A DNA stretch of 64,000 bases from assembly GCA_947650285.1 (NCBI GenBank), contig CANTFL010001216.1, positions 186,001 to 250,000 of the forward strand. The letters are read 5' to 3'. A program made the translations under genes and the position numbers. This document shows positions 10,247 to 18,395 of the stretch, piece after piece; within the stretch, counting starts at the first letter, position 1; each line of letters begins with the position of its first letter. Under the pieces are notes generated by a model that ran no database searches, had not been told where the DNA came from, and saw only the letters and a list, made by a program, of their open reading frames with translations. The DNA comes from Hyaloperonospora brassicae. Its lineage: Eukaryota; Oomycota; Peronosporomycetes; Peronosporales; Peronosporaceae.

Positions 10247-13200
10247 ATGCGAGGTCACTATTTTGGTCGCTGCTGTTTCCCTCTTGTTTGTGACATGTCG
10301 AACCGCCGAAACGAATGCAAGCGATCGATCCCCACTCGGCGGCGCGCGATGGAGCCCTCTGCCGCGTCTCCTACTGCACCGAGCGACGCTCCATCGCCTG
10401 CAACTGAAGACGGAAGTGGTCGCACACCTCAAGACCTACACGCTGCGCCGATTGCGAGCCCCCAGGAGCGTCACGAGCGTCCACCACGTGCGTTAGCGAC
10501 GTCGCTCTTGGACGCTGTAGGGGCCAAGCGATGGATGCAATTGATCCCGATTAAGTACGATGGACCAGCGCGCAAGCGGCGCGAGTGGCTGCCGCACTGG
10601 GACGACGTGTACCTGAGTCTGGACGGCGTGACGCTGCGTGTGTTTGAATCCCGCAGACGATTTCTCGACCTCCAGCAACAGCAACTGCCGAGCCACAGTA
10701 GCACGTCAACGACGCGTCTGGATGGCGTGACACATGGCTACATTGTGACCGCAGTTGATATGGAGACGACGAATCGTCCACACGCTTTCGCGGTCCAGAC
10801 AACAACACGTGAGAAGAAGGAAACGACGACGACGAAGAAGAAGAAGGACAAAGCGCTGCATTTGGCCGTGGGTAGTGAGCTGGAAAAAGTGCTGTGGGTC
10901 CATTTGCTTGGTGCAGCTGTCGAACAGGTGCAGAAGGTGCTGCCAAAGACACGAAGGCGGCTGAAAGCTGCCGGCTATGACGTTGGCTCGTTGCTGAAAA
11001 AGCCACTCGTTGCTGCACCTTTGTCAGCATATGGCAGGGCGAGAACACAGACGTTGACGCTGTTGGGGACACCCGTGAGTGTCGACTTGGCGATCTTCTA
11101 TGACGCGTGGGGCTGTATTCAAGCCCGAAAGGGCAATTTCGCATTGCTCGTGCCATGTTTGCACCCAAACGTCACGGTGACGTCGAACTATCCTCCGGTA
11201 GTACCGATTGCAGGCGAGTACCACGGACTTTCAGGGATGCTAGCGTTCTTCTCGAAGCTCCATGCATCGATGGATCTATCTCACTATGGCGTCGAACATA
11301 TAGCTCGGCGTGGAGATCTGGCTGTCGTCTCTGGCCGCGAGACGATTCGAAACACAGAGAGCGGGCGACGCTTTCGACATTTGTGGAAACACGAGTTGCG
11401 GTTCGAAGCTGACGGACGTATCAGTTATATCAACATTTTGGGGGACAAGACCGCAGCGGCCGTAGCATTTGCCAATGGCGGGGGTACGAAAGTAGCTTCG
11501 GTGACTGACGCGGCGGCTGCACCAACATTGGCCGCACTCTCGCGCGAGCGTGAACAGCAAGTTAGTTCTTGTCCACCAGGTGAGCTTCGTGTAGTGTGTA
11601 TATCTGGCGCGCGGTTTCGCAAGCGCAAATCAGCAAGCAGGCAAAGCAGTGGGTACAAGGTGGTGCTTGGACTGAACGAGTTTCCGCATCACACAAGAAA
11701 CTCTCCTGGCCCGAACTGCACTGGCAGCACCAGCAGCAGGGATGTGACAATCACAAACACGGATGGGCTGAGTCGCATTGGGTCGTGGAAGTCGTACTCG
11801 ACCCGTGTCGCACAAAGCAGTGGAGGGAGAGGGCCGATCTGGGCAGAGACCGTGCATCTTGAGTTCTCTGGGGCTCTACCTGGTTCAACAGCGACTTTAT
11901 GCGTCGATGTGTGGAGCATCGGTGTCATTGGCGACGAGCTGATCGGCTGTGTGAAGATAAACTTGGCAAAGTATTTAGACTTATCGAATGGGACAGAAGA
12001 GCAAATTGCATCTGCGGCTGTTCCGAACCGGTTCGACATCTACAGAGCCGAGTGTTATGAAAAGGGTGGACGAAAAGGAGAGGACGAAAGTTGTGGTTGT
12101 CTAGAGCTCAGCATCAGCTTTGTCCCTTACGCCAAGATAGATGGATTGACGAATGAACCCGACGCTGTGAGGAGCAGTGACGGAGCGAAAGAATCCGGTT
12201 CACCGATTGGTGAGGTTACATCGATTCAGAATAGACAAACGACAAGGCACCGCAAGAGTCTTGACAGGCTACAGGAGCTGCATGAGGAGGCATGTTGCAA
12301 TCGACAGGTCTTAGAACGCGACTCGCTTGCCGGAAGCGATGTAAGTAGTGAACACGGGCTGGCGGAAGCTTTGGATCATGCTGGCGATCAGGTCACACGA
12401 AAATCCACAAGCGAGGAAGAGATGTACTCCTTCACGGTGGCTTCGACCAAATTCCGCGTCTACAGGCGCTACCAGCTGATCCGCGCGATCGGTCACGGAG
12501 CATACGGGATCGTGATTGCAGCAAGTGATCGAGTGACCGGAAAATCTGTTGCGATAAAGAACGTACCGCGCACCTTTGACGATCTCGTCGATGCGAAGCG
12601 CATTGTGCGCGAAATCCGACTGATGAGGCATTTGCGCCATCCGCACGTTGTGTCGCTGTTGGACGTTATGCGTCCAGCATCGCTTCCTCGTTTCGAAGAT
12701 ACGTACATTGTCACCGACCTCATGGAGACTGACTTACATCGAGTCATCAACTCGTCCGAGACGCTGTCGAGCGATCACATCGCTTTCATCACTTATCAAC
12801 TCTTGTGCGGGCTGCGATACGTTCATTCCGCGCACGTTGTTCATCGCGACGTCAAGCCGTCCAATGTACTTATCAATCGCGACTGCCTCGTGAAGCTGTG
12901 CGATTTCGGACTCGCACGCGGTATGGATCGGTGCCCAGTTGCACACACCAGCGAAGATGAGAGCAGCACGCCCAGCAGTCAAGACGCCGAGCCTGGACTT
13001 GATGTCGCGTTGACGGAATATGTGGTGACGCGTTGGTATCGAGCGCCTGAGGTGTTGCTCGCAAGCCGATACTCTACAGCCGTTGATCTTTGGGCTGTGG
13101 GTTGCATCCTCGCGGAGATGTTCACGCGCAAAGCGCTCTTCCCGGGCCATGATCACGTGCATCAATTGCAGTTGATCCTGCAGCTGGTAGGAAGTCCGCG

Positions 13201-13690
13201 ATCCGACGAGATGGGCTTCATATCGAACATCAAAGCCAAGCGATGGATGGCGCGTCAACCGCAACAGGAGGGGAAGCCGCTCTGTTCGGTGTGTCCAAAC
13301 GCTCCAGCTGAGGCTCTGGATCTCATGAAGAAGTTGCTGCGATTCAACCCTTGCAAGCGAATTTCAGTGGACGATGCTCTTGCACATCCGTTTCTGGCAC
13401 CCTGTCGTGTGGACGGTGCCGAGTTGGGCTCTGAAAGTCTGGCCGAAAGCGCTTTTGACTCTTCGTTCGAGCGGGAGAATGGAGGCAACATGGACAAAAG
13501 TACGTTGCGTCGCCTGATCTTCGAGGACGTGTGTCACTTTCACCCCGAGGCCATTGCTGAGTTGAAGCAGTTTACAAAGGAGCAAGAGCAGTCGAGGCTC
13601 TTGGAGGAGGAAAAGCGCAGGGAGGAGGGCGACAGTCAGAGTAAGGTGACGGCGGGTAAACCAGGGCAGAGCTGGGCGGCTAGCGTGTAG
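10247..13690 (+). CDS. PH-NTF2-like-C2-MAP kinase fusion protein
   Basis: Uninterrupted frame of up to 1147 residues. In-frame Met codons at 10247, 10295 and 10349 are possible starts; the last has the best context (GCGATGG) and avoids a 22-bp gap to the Nudix stop. Numbering here is from 10247. Order: PH-like region about 98-255 (REWLPHWDDVYLSLDG, charged linker, VLWVHLLGAAVEQV); NTF2/SnoaL-like region about 280-410 (IFYDAWGCIQARKGNF, HPNVTVTSNYP); C2-like region about 445-595; then a complete MAPK from about 736. The kinase has the Gly loop GHGAYGIV, VAIK Lys771, HRDVKPSN (868 = Asp), DFG 886-888, TEY 923-925 and RWYRAPE. The DFG-to-TEY spacing of 37 residues is about twice that of ERK, with a Ser-rich insert. 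It likely acts as a lipid- or membrane-recruited MAPK, phosphorylated on TEY by a MAPK kinase. The TEY and flanks resemble the ERK family. Confidence 0.92.
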   Translation: MRGHYFGRCCFPLVCDMSNRRNECKRSIPTRRRAMEPSAASPTAPSDAPSPATEDGSGRTPQDLHAAPIASPQERHERPPRALATSLLDAVGAKRWMQLIPIKYDGPARKRREWLPHWDDVYLSLDGVTLRVFESRRRFLDLQQQQLPSHSSTSTTRLDGVTHGYIVTAVDMETTNRPHAFAVQTTTREKKETTTTKKKKDKALHLAVGSELEKVLWVHLLGAAVEQVQKVLPKTRRRLKAAGYDVGSLLKKPLVAAPLSAYGRARTQTLTLLGTPVSVDLAIFYDAWGCIQARKGNFALLVPCLHPNVTVTSNYPPVVPIAGEYHGLSGMLAFFSKLHASMDLSHYGVEHIARRGDLAVVSGRETIRNTESGRRFRHLWKHELRFEADGRISYINILGDKTAAAVAFANGGGTKVASVTDAAAAPTLAALSREREQQVSSCPPGELRVVCISGARFRKRKSASRQSSGYKVVLGLNEFPHHTRNSPGPNCTGSTSSRDVTITNTDGLSRIGSWKSYSTRVAQSSGGRGPIWAETVHLEFSGALPGSTATLCVDVWSIGVIGDELIGCVKINLAKYLDLSNGTEEQIASAAVPNRFDIYRAECYEKGGRKGEDESCGCLELSISFVPYAKIDGLTNEPDAVRSSDGAKESGSPIGEVTSIQNRQTTRHRKSLDRLQELHEEACCNRQVLERDSLAGSDVSSEHGLAEALDHAGDQVTRKSTSEEEMYSFTVASTKFRVYRRYQLIRAIGHGAYGIVIAASDRVTGKSVAIKNVPRTFDDLVDAKRIVREIRLMRHLRHPHVVSLLDVMRPASLPRFEDTYIVTDLMETDLHRVINSSETLSSDHIAFITYQLLCGLRYVHSAHVVHRDVKPSNVLINRDCLVKLCDFGLARGMDRCPVAHTSEDESSTPSSQDAEPGLDVALTEYVVTRWYRAPEVLLASRYSTAVDLWAVGCILAEMFTRKALFPGHDHVHQLQLILQLVGSPRSDEMGFISNIKAKRWMARQPQQEGKPLCSVCPNAPAEALDLMKKLLRFNPCKRISVDDALAHPFLAPCRVDGAELGSESLAESAFDSSFERENGGNMDKSTLRRLIFEDVCHFHPEAIAELKQFTKEQEQSRLLEEEKRREEGDSQSKVTAGKPGQSWAASV

Positions 13691-14214
13691 GGAGAAGTGC
13701 GCTACGTTAAACATGCAGTAGAGTGTACAATTAGTGTCTGCTCTCTTGTGTTTGTTCCGAAGACTTGTGGTGAAAGGAGACATTGGACGTCGAAGGTCAC
13801 GTCAAGATGCAATCAACACCTGTCTACACGTGGATCACAACGGACTGATCAAATAGCGACAGCAACAAACGCTGACAGTACGCGTCAATGGCATGAAGTC
13901 CAGTGCTCCTGCGTCCACGTCGACTCGATGACTGCCATTGGATTCTCTCACTGGTCATGTGTTGCCAACGTCTCTGCACGTGTACAAGCCAACAACCCAA
14001 TTATTTCTTGTCGTGCATGTGAAAGCCACAACGACAACACAGTCTTTGCGACATCGCTAAGCTGCGAAACATCTACAGAAGACCTCCCACAAGCTTTCCA
14101 TGCACAGCTCTTTGCGAGGAGTGAGTCAGTCTGTTGGATACAATTCAGTACTGGACAATAGATATTTGTGGATGTCTCTCAGGCCATTTTCCCTACCGGG
14201 TCGCATGGCAAGAA
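13691..14214. other. Intergenic, no gene seen
   Basis: 3' flank of the MAPK gene. An open frame at 13697-14161 gives a Cys/Ser/Thr-rich translation with no domain or start context, and I do not accept it as a gene. Confidence 0.5.
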
Positions 14215-14480
14215 GCCCTGACGCAACTTGACAAGTTGACGGCAAGTTCCACATGGACTTTGTTTTCTCGTTGCCGCCAAAAGCAGTAAGCGATGGAGTG
14301 CGAGGGCAGCAACTGAGTGCAGTGCTGACCATCCAAATGGCGCTAACGGCGTCGCCATCCCATGCGACAGTTGTATCGTGAGGTCGACAATAAAACATTG
14401 CGTTGTGGCACTACTGCAACAGTGCATCCCAACGCCTCACCCTTCTACATGTGGAAAGCGCGGATGACCAGACCCAGCAT
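14215..14480 (+). pseudogene. Ty3/Gypsy-type integrase relic
   Basis: A broken frame reads KFHMDFVFSLPPKA, followed by LSAVLTIQMA, interrupted by stops. It resembles the Gypsy integrase core start (WHMDFVxxLP, then a hydrophobic strand ending in VDR in intact copies). No H2C2 motif or other pol domain is recognisable around it, so this is a short decayed fragment. Confidence 0.4.
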
Positions 14481-15871
14481 GTTGGCTACGAGCAAGCAGC
14501 CCGTTGCGATACTCACCGTCGCAGTCGTATGCACGAAGCACTTGCAGCTGCCTTTTCACATGAACGTGGCGATGGCTGCAGTGGCAGGAGGTTGAAAATG
14601 GCTCGTGATCGTGTAGTCCCATAGCGCAGAGAGTGGACTGCGCTGCCCGCATGTGCCGGTCGACAAGAGTCAGCACGTCGCTTGAGTCTAGTGGCCCCGC
14701 CACGCTTGTCACGTGTGGCAACTGTCCATTTTGTGCGACACAACGTGCAACGCTCGAGTCATAACCTGTCGAGGACACCCACTCCCACGTACGCAGTAGT
14801 ACTGAATAGCGAGCGAGCCACAAGAAGGGGGAGGCAGTAACCCGTCTCAAACTTGAACGAGTGCTCCCGACCCGTGGCGGCCACTGGTTTTCCCGCCATG
14901 CGACACGAGATTCGATTGACCATCTCGGATGTCCCCCAGCACTGCCCCACTGCAACTGCGACGACCGCCACAAGAACTGCTATGAGTAGGAGTGCCACAT
15001 GGTCCGCTACATGGACATGTAGACAGACGCGAGAGAGGCAGTCCACGTTGTCGGCAAGTGACAGAGACGGGCCAGCAGATGCCTTTTTTTGCAAGCGCGT
15101 CGTCGCTTGACTCGTTTTCGGTATGGCTCGGCGCACGTGTAGAGTCTTCGACTGGACAGAGACAGGCGATCCAATGCGACAAAAAAGGACACGCCCCCGA
15201 CCCACTTATGCAAAAGCAATGGCGCAGCGGGACACACTCTCGTGCAGTTGCAAAGCGCGCGCGGCCATTCACGCGCTCACTTCCCCAATTGTGTCTTTCG
15301 ACAAAGAGCGCGCGCGAGACAAAGCGACTGACGACGAACCGCTCGACACGTTGAAGTTGCAGCTGTTCCACGGCCTCCGCCGGTAGTGCGTTTGCGCTCA
15401 ACATTTCGGGCCCTTTCCATCCTCTCGGCACTGCCTTCGCTCGTGTCGGTCGTGGCACCACTGCTCTTGTCGCTCGTGTCGGTCGTGGCACCACTGCACT
15501 TGTCGCTCGTGTTGTCGATCGCGCGTGTGCGTGCGCTGCCGCCACCTGTCGTCTCAAAACAGCGCTTGACGCTAGCGCCGATTCTGCCACACCAGTCGGC
15601 ACAAGTCGTCGCTTCGAACGACGTCAGTCCCCGTTATCCAGCAGTCTGTTGGGTCGCTCTCCCCCTCTTGTCCTCGTTCGCCCTCTCGCGCGCCGGCCGC
15701 TCCTCGCGCGAAAACAAACCGCAAAGCACATCGACTTCGACACTTTTACATTGCAAGCGCAGCAGTACATCCACTGGCGCAACGGACTTTCCAGGGAATA
15801 GCACTAAGCGTCGAGTCGCACATACACCGCCACAGCCACAGCCACCGCCACAGACCGACACGTGAGTCCAC
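14481..15871. other. Intergenic spacer with a 33-bp tandem repeat
   Basis: No supported gene. Around 15437-15515 a unit of about 33 bp (TCGCTCGTGTCGGTCGTGGC as its core) is repeated twice in tandem with a degenerate third copy. A plus-strand frame covering it (15386-15865) is in the same frame as the downstream gene but ends in TGA 6 nt before that gene's ATG, so it is not an N-terminal extension. Confidence 0.55.
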
Positions 15872-18016
15872 ATGAGCGCCTTGTGCTGGGGAGACGCCGC
15901 ACGCATTCAAAAGCTCAAACAGACGCTGAGCACCGACAGTGGCGCTGCTACTTCTGCTGCTGTTGCTGGCTGTGACCTGCAGAAGAAGGAGAGCGACACG
16001 TGCTCGAGAGGCCGCACGAGCTGTTCCAGCAGCAGCAGCCACGACGAGATGTGGGACGACGACGACGACGACGCGTCGACCATCGGCTCGAACTGCAGCA
16101 GCCGCAGCGACGACGGCAGCTCCGCGTCGTCCGTCTCGACGCCTGTGACCAGTCCCCTGTCGGGCTACACGCCGCACGAGCTGCTGGAGCCGCTGCCACC
16201 TGCATTGGGAGCGCTGTGGCCGGACAAGAAGCGCGCGCGCACGAACCCATCGAAGCAGTTGTCGTCGCTGCCCACAACAGCTCCCACAGCGGCCGCACCA
16301 AAGCACTTGCAGACGCTGCCGTTGGCACCGCTCGGGCCGCGTCGCGTCGTGCCGATCGTCGGGCCGCTGGAGCTTTTGCCGCCTTCAGAGTACGACGTGC
16401 GGAGCACGAACGGCCTCTTGAAGTGCGTCAATGCCCTTGCGCCGCTGCCGACGGTCGACCAGCTCGCGGTCAAGCACCTGGTGCTTCACGAGCTCCAGCG
16501 CACAGTGGACCTCTGGCTGCGCCGCACGCTCGACGAGCTGCCGGCCGCTACGTGGACTCGGACGACGACGACGACGACCGCGACGCTGCTGGTGGGCGGC
16601 AGTTGGCACTTGAAAGTGGGCGTCGCGGACTCGGACTTGGACGTGGTGGCGCTCCTGCCGCACGTCGTGACGGCCGACGTGTTCTTCCGTTCGCTCTGCG
16701 CCCACCTCGCGCGGAACGCGGCCGTGTCGCGGCTCGTGGCCCGACGCCACGCGGCAGTGCCCGTGCTGTCGTTCGAGCTCAGCGCCGTGCGCGTGGACCT
16801 GCTCTTCGCCCGGTTCGCGCCCGCGCAGCCCGTGCCGACGCACCTCTCGTGCCTCACGGCCGACGACGCGCAGCTCACGCGCGGCATGGACACGGCGTCC
16901 GTGCGGTCGCTGTCGGTCGCGCGCGTCGCGTCGCTCGTGCTCGAGCTCGTGCCGAACGCCAGCACGTTCCGCTCGTGCCTGCGCGTCGTGCGGCTCTGGG
17001 CCGCACGGCGCGGCCTCTACTCGAATAAGGCGGGCTTTCTCGGCGGCATCTCGTGGGCGCTGCTCGTGTGCTTTGTGTGCCAACTGTTCCCGCGCGCGAG
17101 CGTCGCAGCGCTCGTGCACCGCTTCTTTTCCGTGTTGGCGGCGTGGCAGTGGCCGACGCCCGTAATGGTCGCGCGGCCGTCGCGGGGCGACCACGTCGTC
17201 GAGTGGGACCCGCGCCGCAACTTGCGCGACCGCGCGCACCTCATGCCGATCGTCACGCCGGGCTGCCCGGCGGTCAACACGGCTGTGAACGTCAACGTGT
17301 CGACAATGCGCGTCCTGCGCGACGAGTTTGCGCGCGGCCGACGTATCATGGACGACCTGCGGCGCGCGGGGTCGAGTCACCCGCTGTCGTTCTCGCAGCT
17401 CTTTACGCGGACAGAAGTGCTCGTGCGGTACGACCACTACGTGGCGATTGAGCTGCGCGCGCCGAGCGAAGAAGCGCTGGCGGAATGGTCGAGTTTCGTG
17501 GCCAGTCGCACGCGCAAGTTGGTGGAGACGCTGCAGCACACGCCGTCGGTTGGGGCTCTGCATCCGCTGCCGGAGATGGTCCGCCCACAGCGTCTGGCGC
17601 CGGAAGAAGAAGAAGGGGGAGGCGAAGAAGGAGGAGGCGAAGCAGCAGCAGGTCAACCGGTCGTTGGCTACTACTTTATCGGATACACTGTGAACGCGCC
17701 GCCGATGCCGGGGGTGCGACTGGACCACCGCAGCTGCGGCGAGCGACAGCCGATGGTGCTACTTCCCGCTGGGTGTCGCAACGAAGAGTTTGCTCGCAGT
17801 TGCGTTGCCCCGGCGATGCGGTACTTCCTCGCCACGGAGCTCACGATTGCTGCCGAGAAGAAGTGCGGCATGGAGGTCGCGATCGCTTACGCGTCGTGGA
17901 CCGACCTGCCCGATGCCATTTTCCCAGGCGGTCGACCCGCTGCCATTGGCGATCGGGCCCGGTATATCCTCAGCCAAGCGCACCAGACGAATCTCGATCT
18001 GGGCTTTGCTCGTTGA
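15872..18016 (+). CDS. Poly(A) polymerase
   Basis: Single-exon gene of 714 residues with high GC. Canonical poly(A) polymerases add the poly(A) tail to cleaved pre-mRNA in the nucleus. After a Ser/Asp-rich tail of about 150 residues comes the nucleotidyltransferase fold. It has GGSWHLKV with the metal-binding pair in SDLDVV (Asp255 and Asp257), and the third carboxylate in VRVDLLFA (Asp309). The central domain follows with RVVRLWAARRGLYSNKAGFL, GGISWALLVCFVCQLFP and MPIVTPGCPAVNTAVNVN, all diagnostic of PAP. The C-terminal RNA-binding region starts near FTRTEVLVRYDHYVAIEL and is interrupted by an EEEEGGGEEGGGE linker. An in-frame TGA at 15863-15865 supports the chosen start. No nuclear localisation signal is obvious beyond KKRAR in the N-terminal tail. 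Confidence 0.9.
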   Translation: MSALCWGDAARIQKLKQTLSTDSGAATSAAVAGCDLQKKESDTCSRGRTSCSSSSSHDEMWDDDDDDASTIGSNCSSRSDDGSSASSVSTPVTSPLSGYTPHELLEPLPPALGALWPDKKRARTNPSKQLSSLPTTAPTAAAPKHLQTLPLAPLGPRRVVPIVGPLELLPPSEYDVRSTNGLLKCVNALAPLPTVDQLAVKHLVLHELQRTVDLWLRRTLDELPAATWTRTTTTTTATLLVGGSWHLKVGVADSDLDVVALLPHVVTADVFFRSLCAHLARNAAVSRLVARRHAAVPVLSFELSAVRVDLLFARFAPAQPVPTHLSCLTADDAQLTRGMDTASVRSLSVARVASLVLELVPNASTFRSCLRVVRLWAARRGLYSNKAGFLGGISWALLVCFVCQLFPRASVAALVHRFFSVLAAWQWPTPVMVARPSRGDHVVEWDPRRNLRDRAHLMPIVTPGCPAVNTAVNVNVSTMRVLRDEFARGRRIMDDLRRAGSSHPLSFSQLFTRTEVLVRYDHYVAIELRAPSEEALAEWSSFVASRTRKLVETLQHTPSVGALHPLPEMVRPQRLAPEEEEGGGEEGGGEAAAGQPVVGYYFIGYTVNAPPMPGVRLDHRSCGERQPMVLLPAGCRNEEFARSCVAPAMRYFLATELTIAAEKKCGMEVAIAYASWTDLPDAIFPGGRPAAIGDRARYILSQAHQTNLDLGFAR

Positions 18017-18123
18017 ACGGACCGACTGACGGACGACGTGGACATATCCAAGCGGTTGGTGTGGGGTGTTGTGGGTCGTTGGGCGTCAATGGACCGAGCG
18101 AGCGCAAGCAGCGGATGTCTACG

Positions 18124-18142
18124 ACACACACACACACACACA
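18124..18142 (+). repeat. (CA)n microsatellite
   Basis: About nine CA units lie in the spacer between the convergent PAP and KIX/Gln-rich genes. Confidence 0.85.
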
Positions 18143-18395
18143 AAGCACGTGAGGAAGTCGTCGCTTGCGAGATATTTAAGAAACATAATGCGAATACAAA
18201 ACTTGAACGACACTGGCAGCCGACTCGATCGATCATCGATCGGTGTACGCAGAACGAACGACGAAACGTCTCCATTCGTGCCTTACTCGACTGACTCACT
18301 GTGTGTAGCATGTCACTCGTCTGCTGGCTAATGCCATGTATACGACACTACTCGCCAAGCAATTGCGCTGCGTCTTCTGGGGGCAACAGCATCCA

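Noticed and set aside
13697..14161. 154-codon open frame after the MAPK gene
   Set aside because: No recognisable domain, starts inside the 3' flank, composition like the surrounding spacer.
15386..15865. N-terminal extension or separate gene upstream of the poly(A) polymerase
   Set aside because: In-frame TGA 6 nt before the PAP start; the translation is low-complexity, partly from the 33-bp tandem repeat.
16385..17728. 447-codon minus-strand frame inside the poly(A) polymerase gene
   Set aside because: Shadow frame of a very GC-rich gene; Arg/His-rich, no domain, while the plus strand shows intact PAP motifs.
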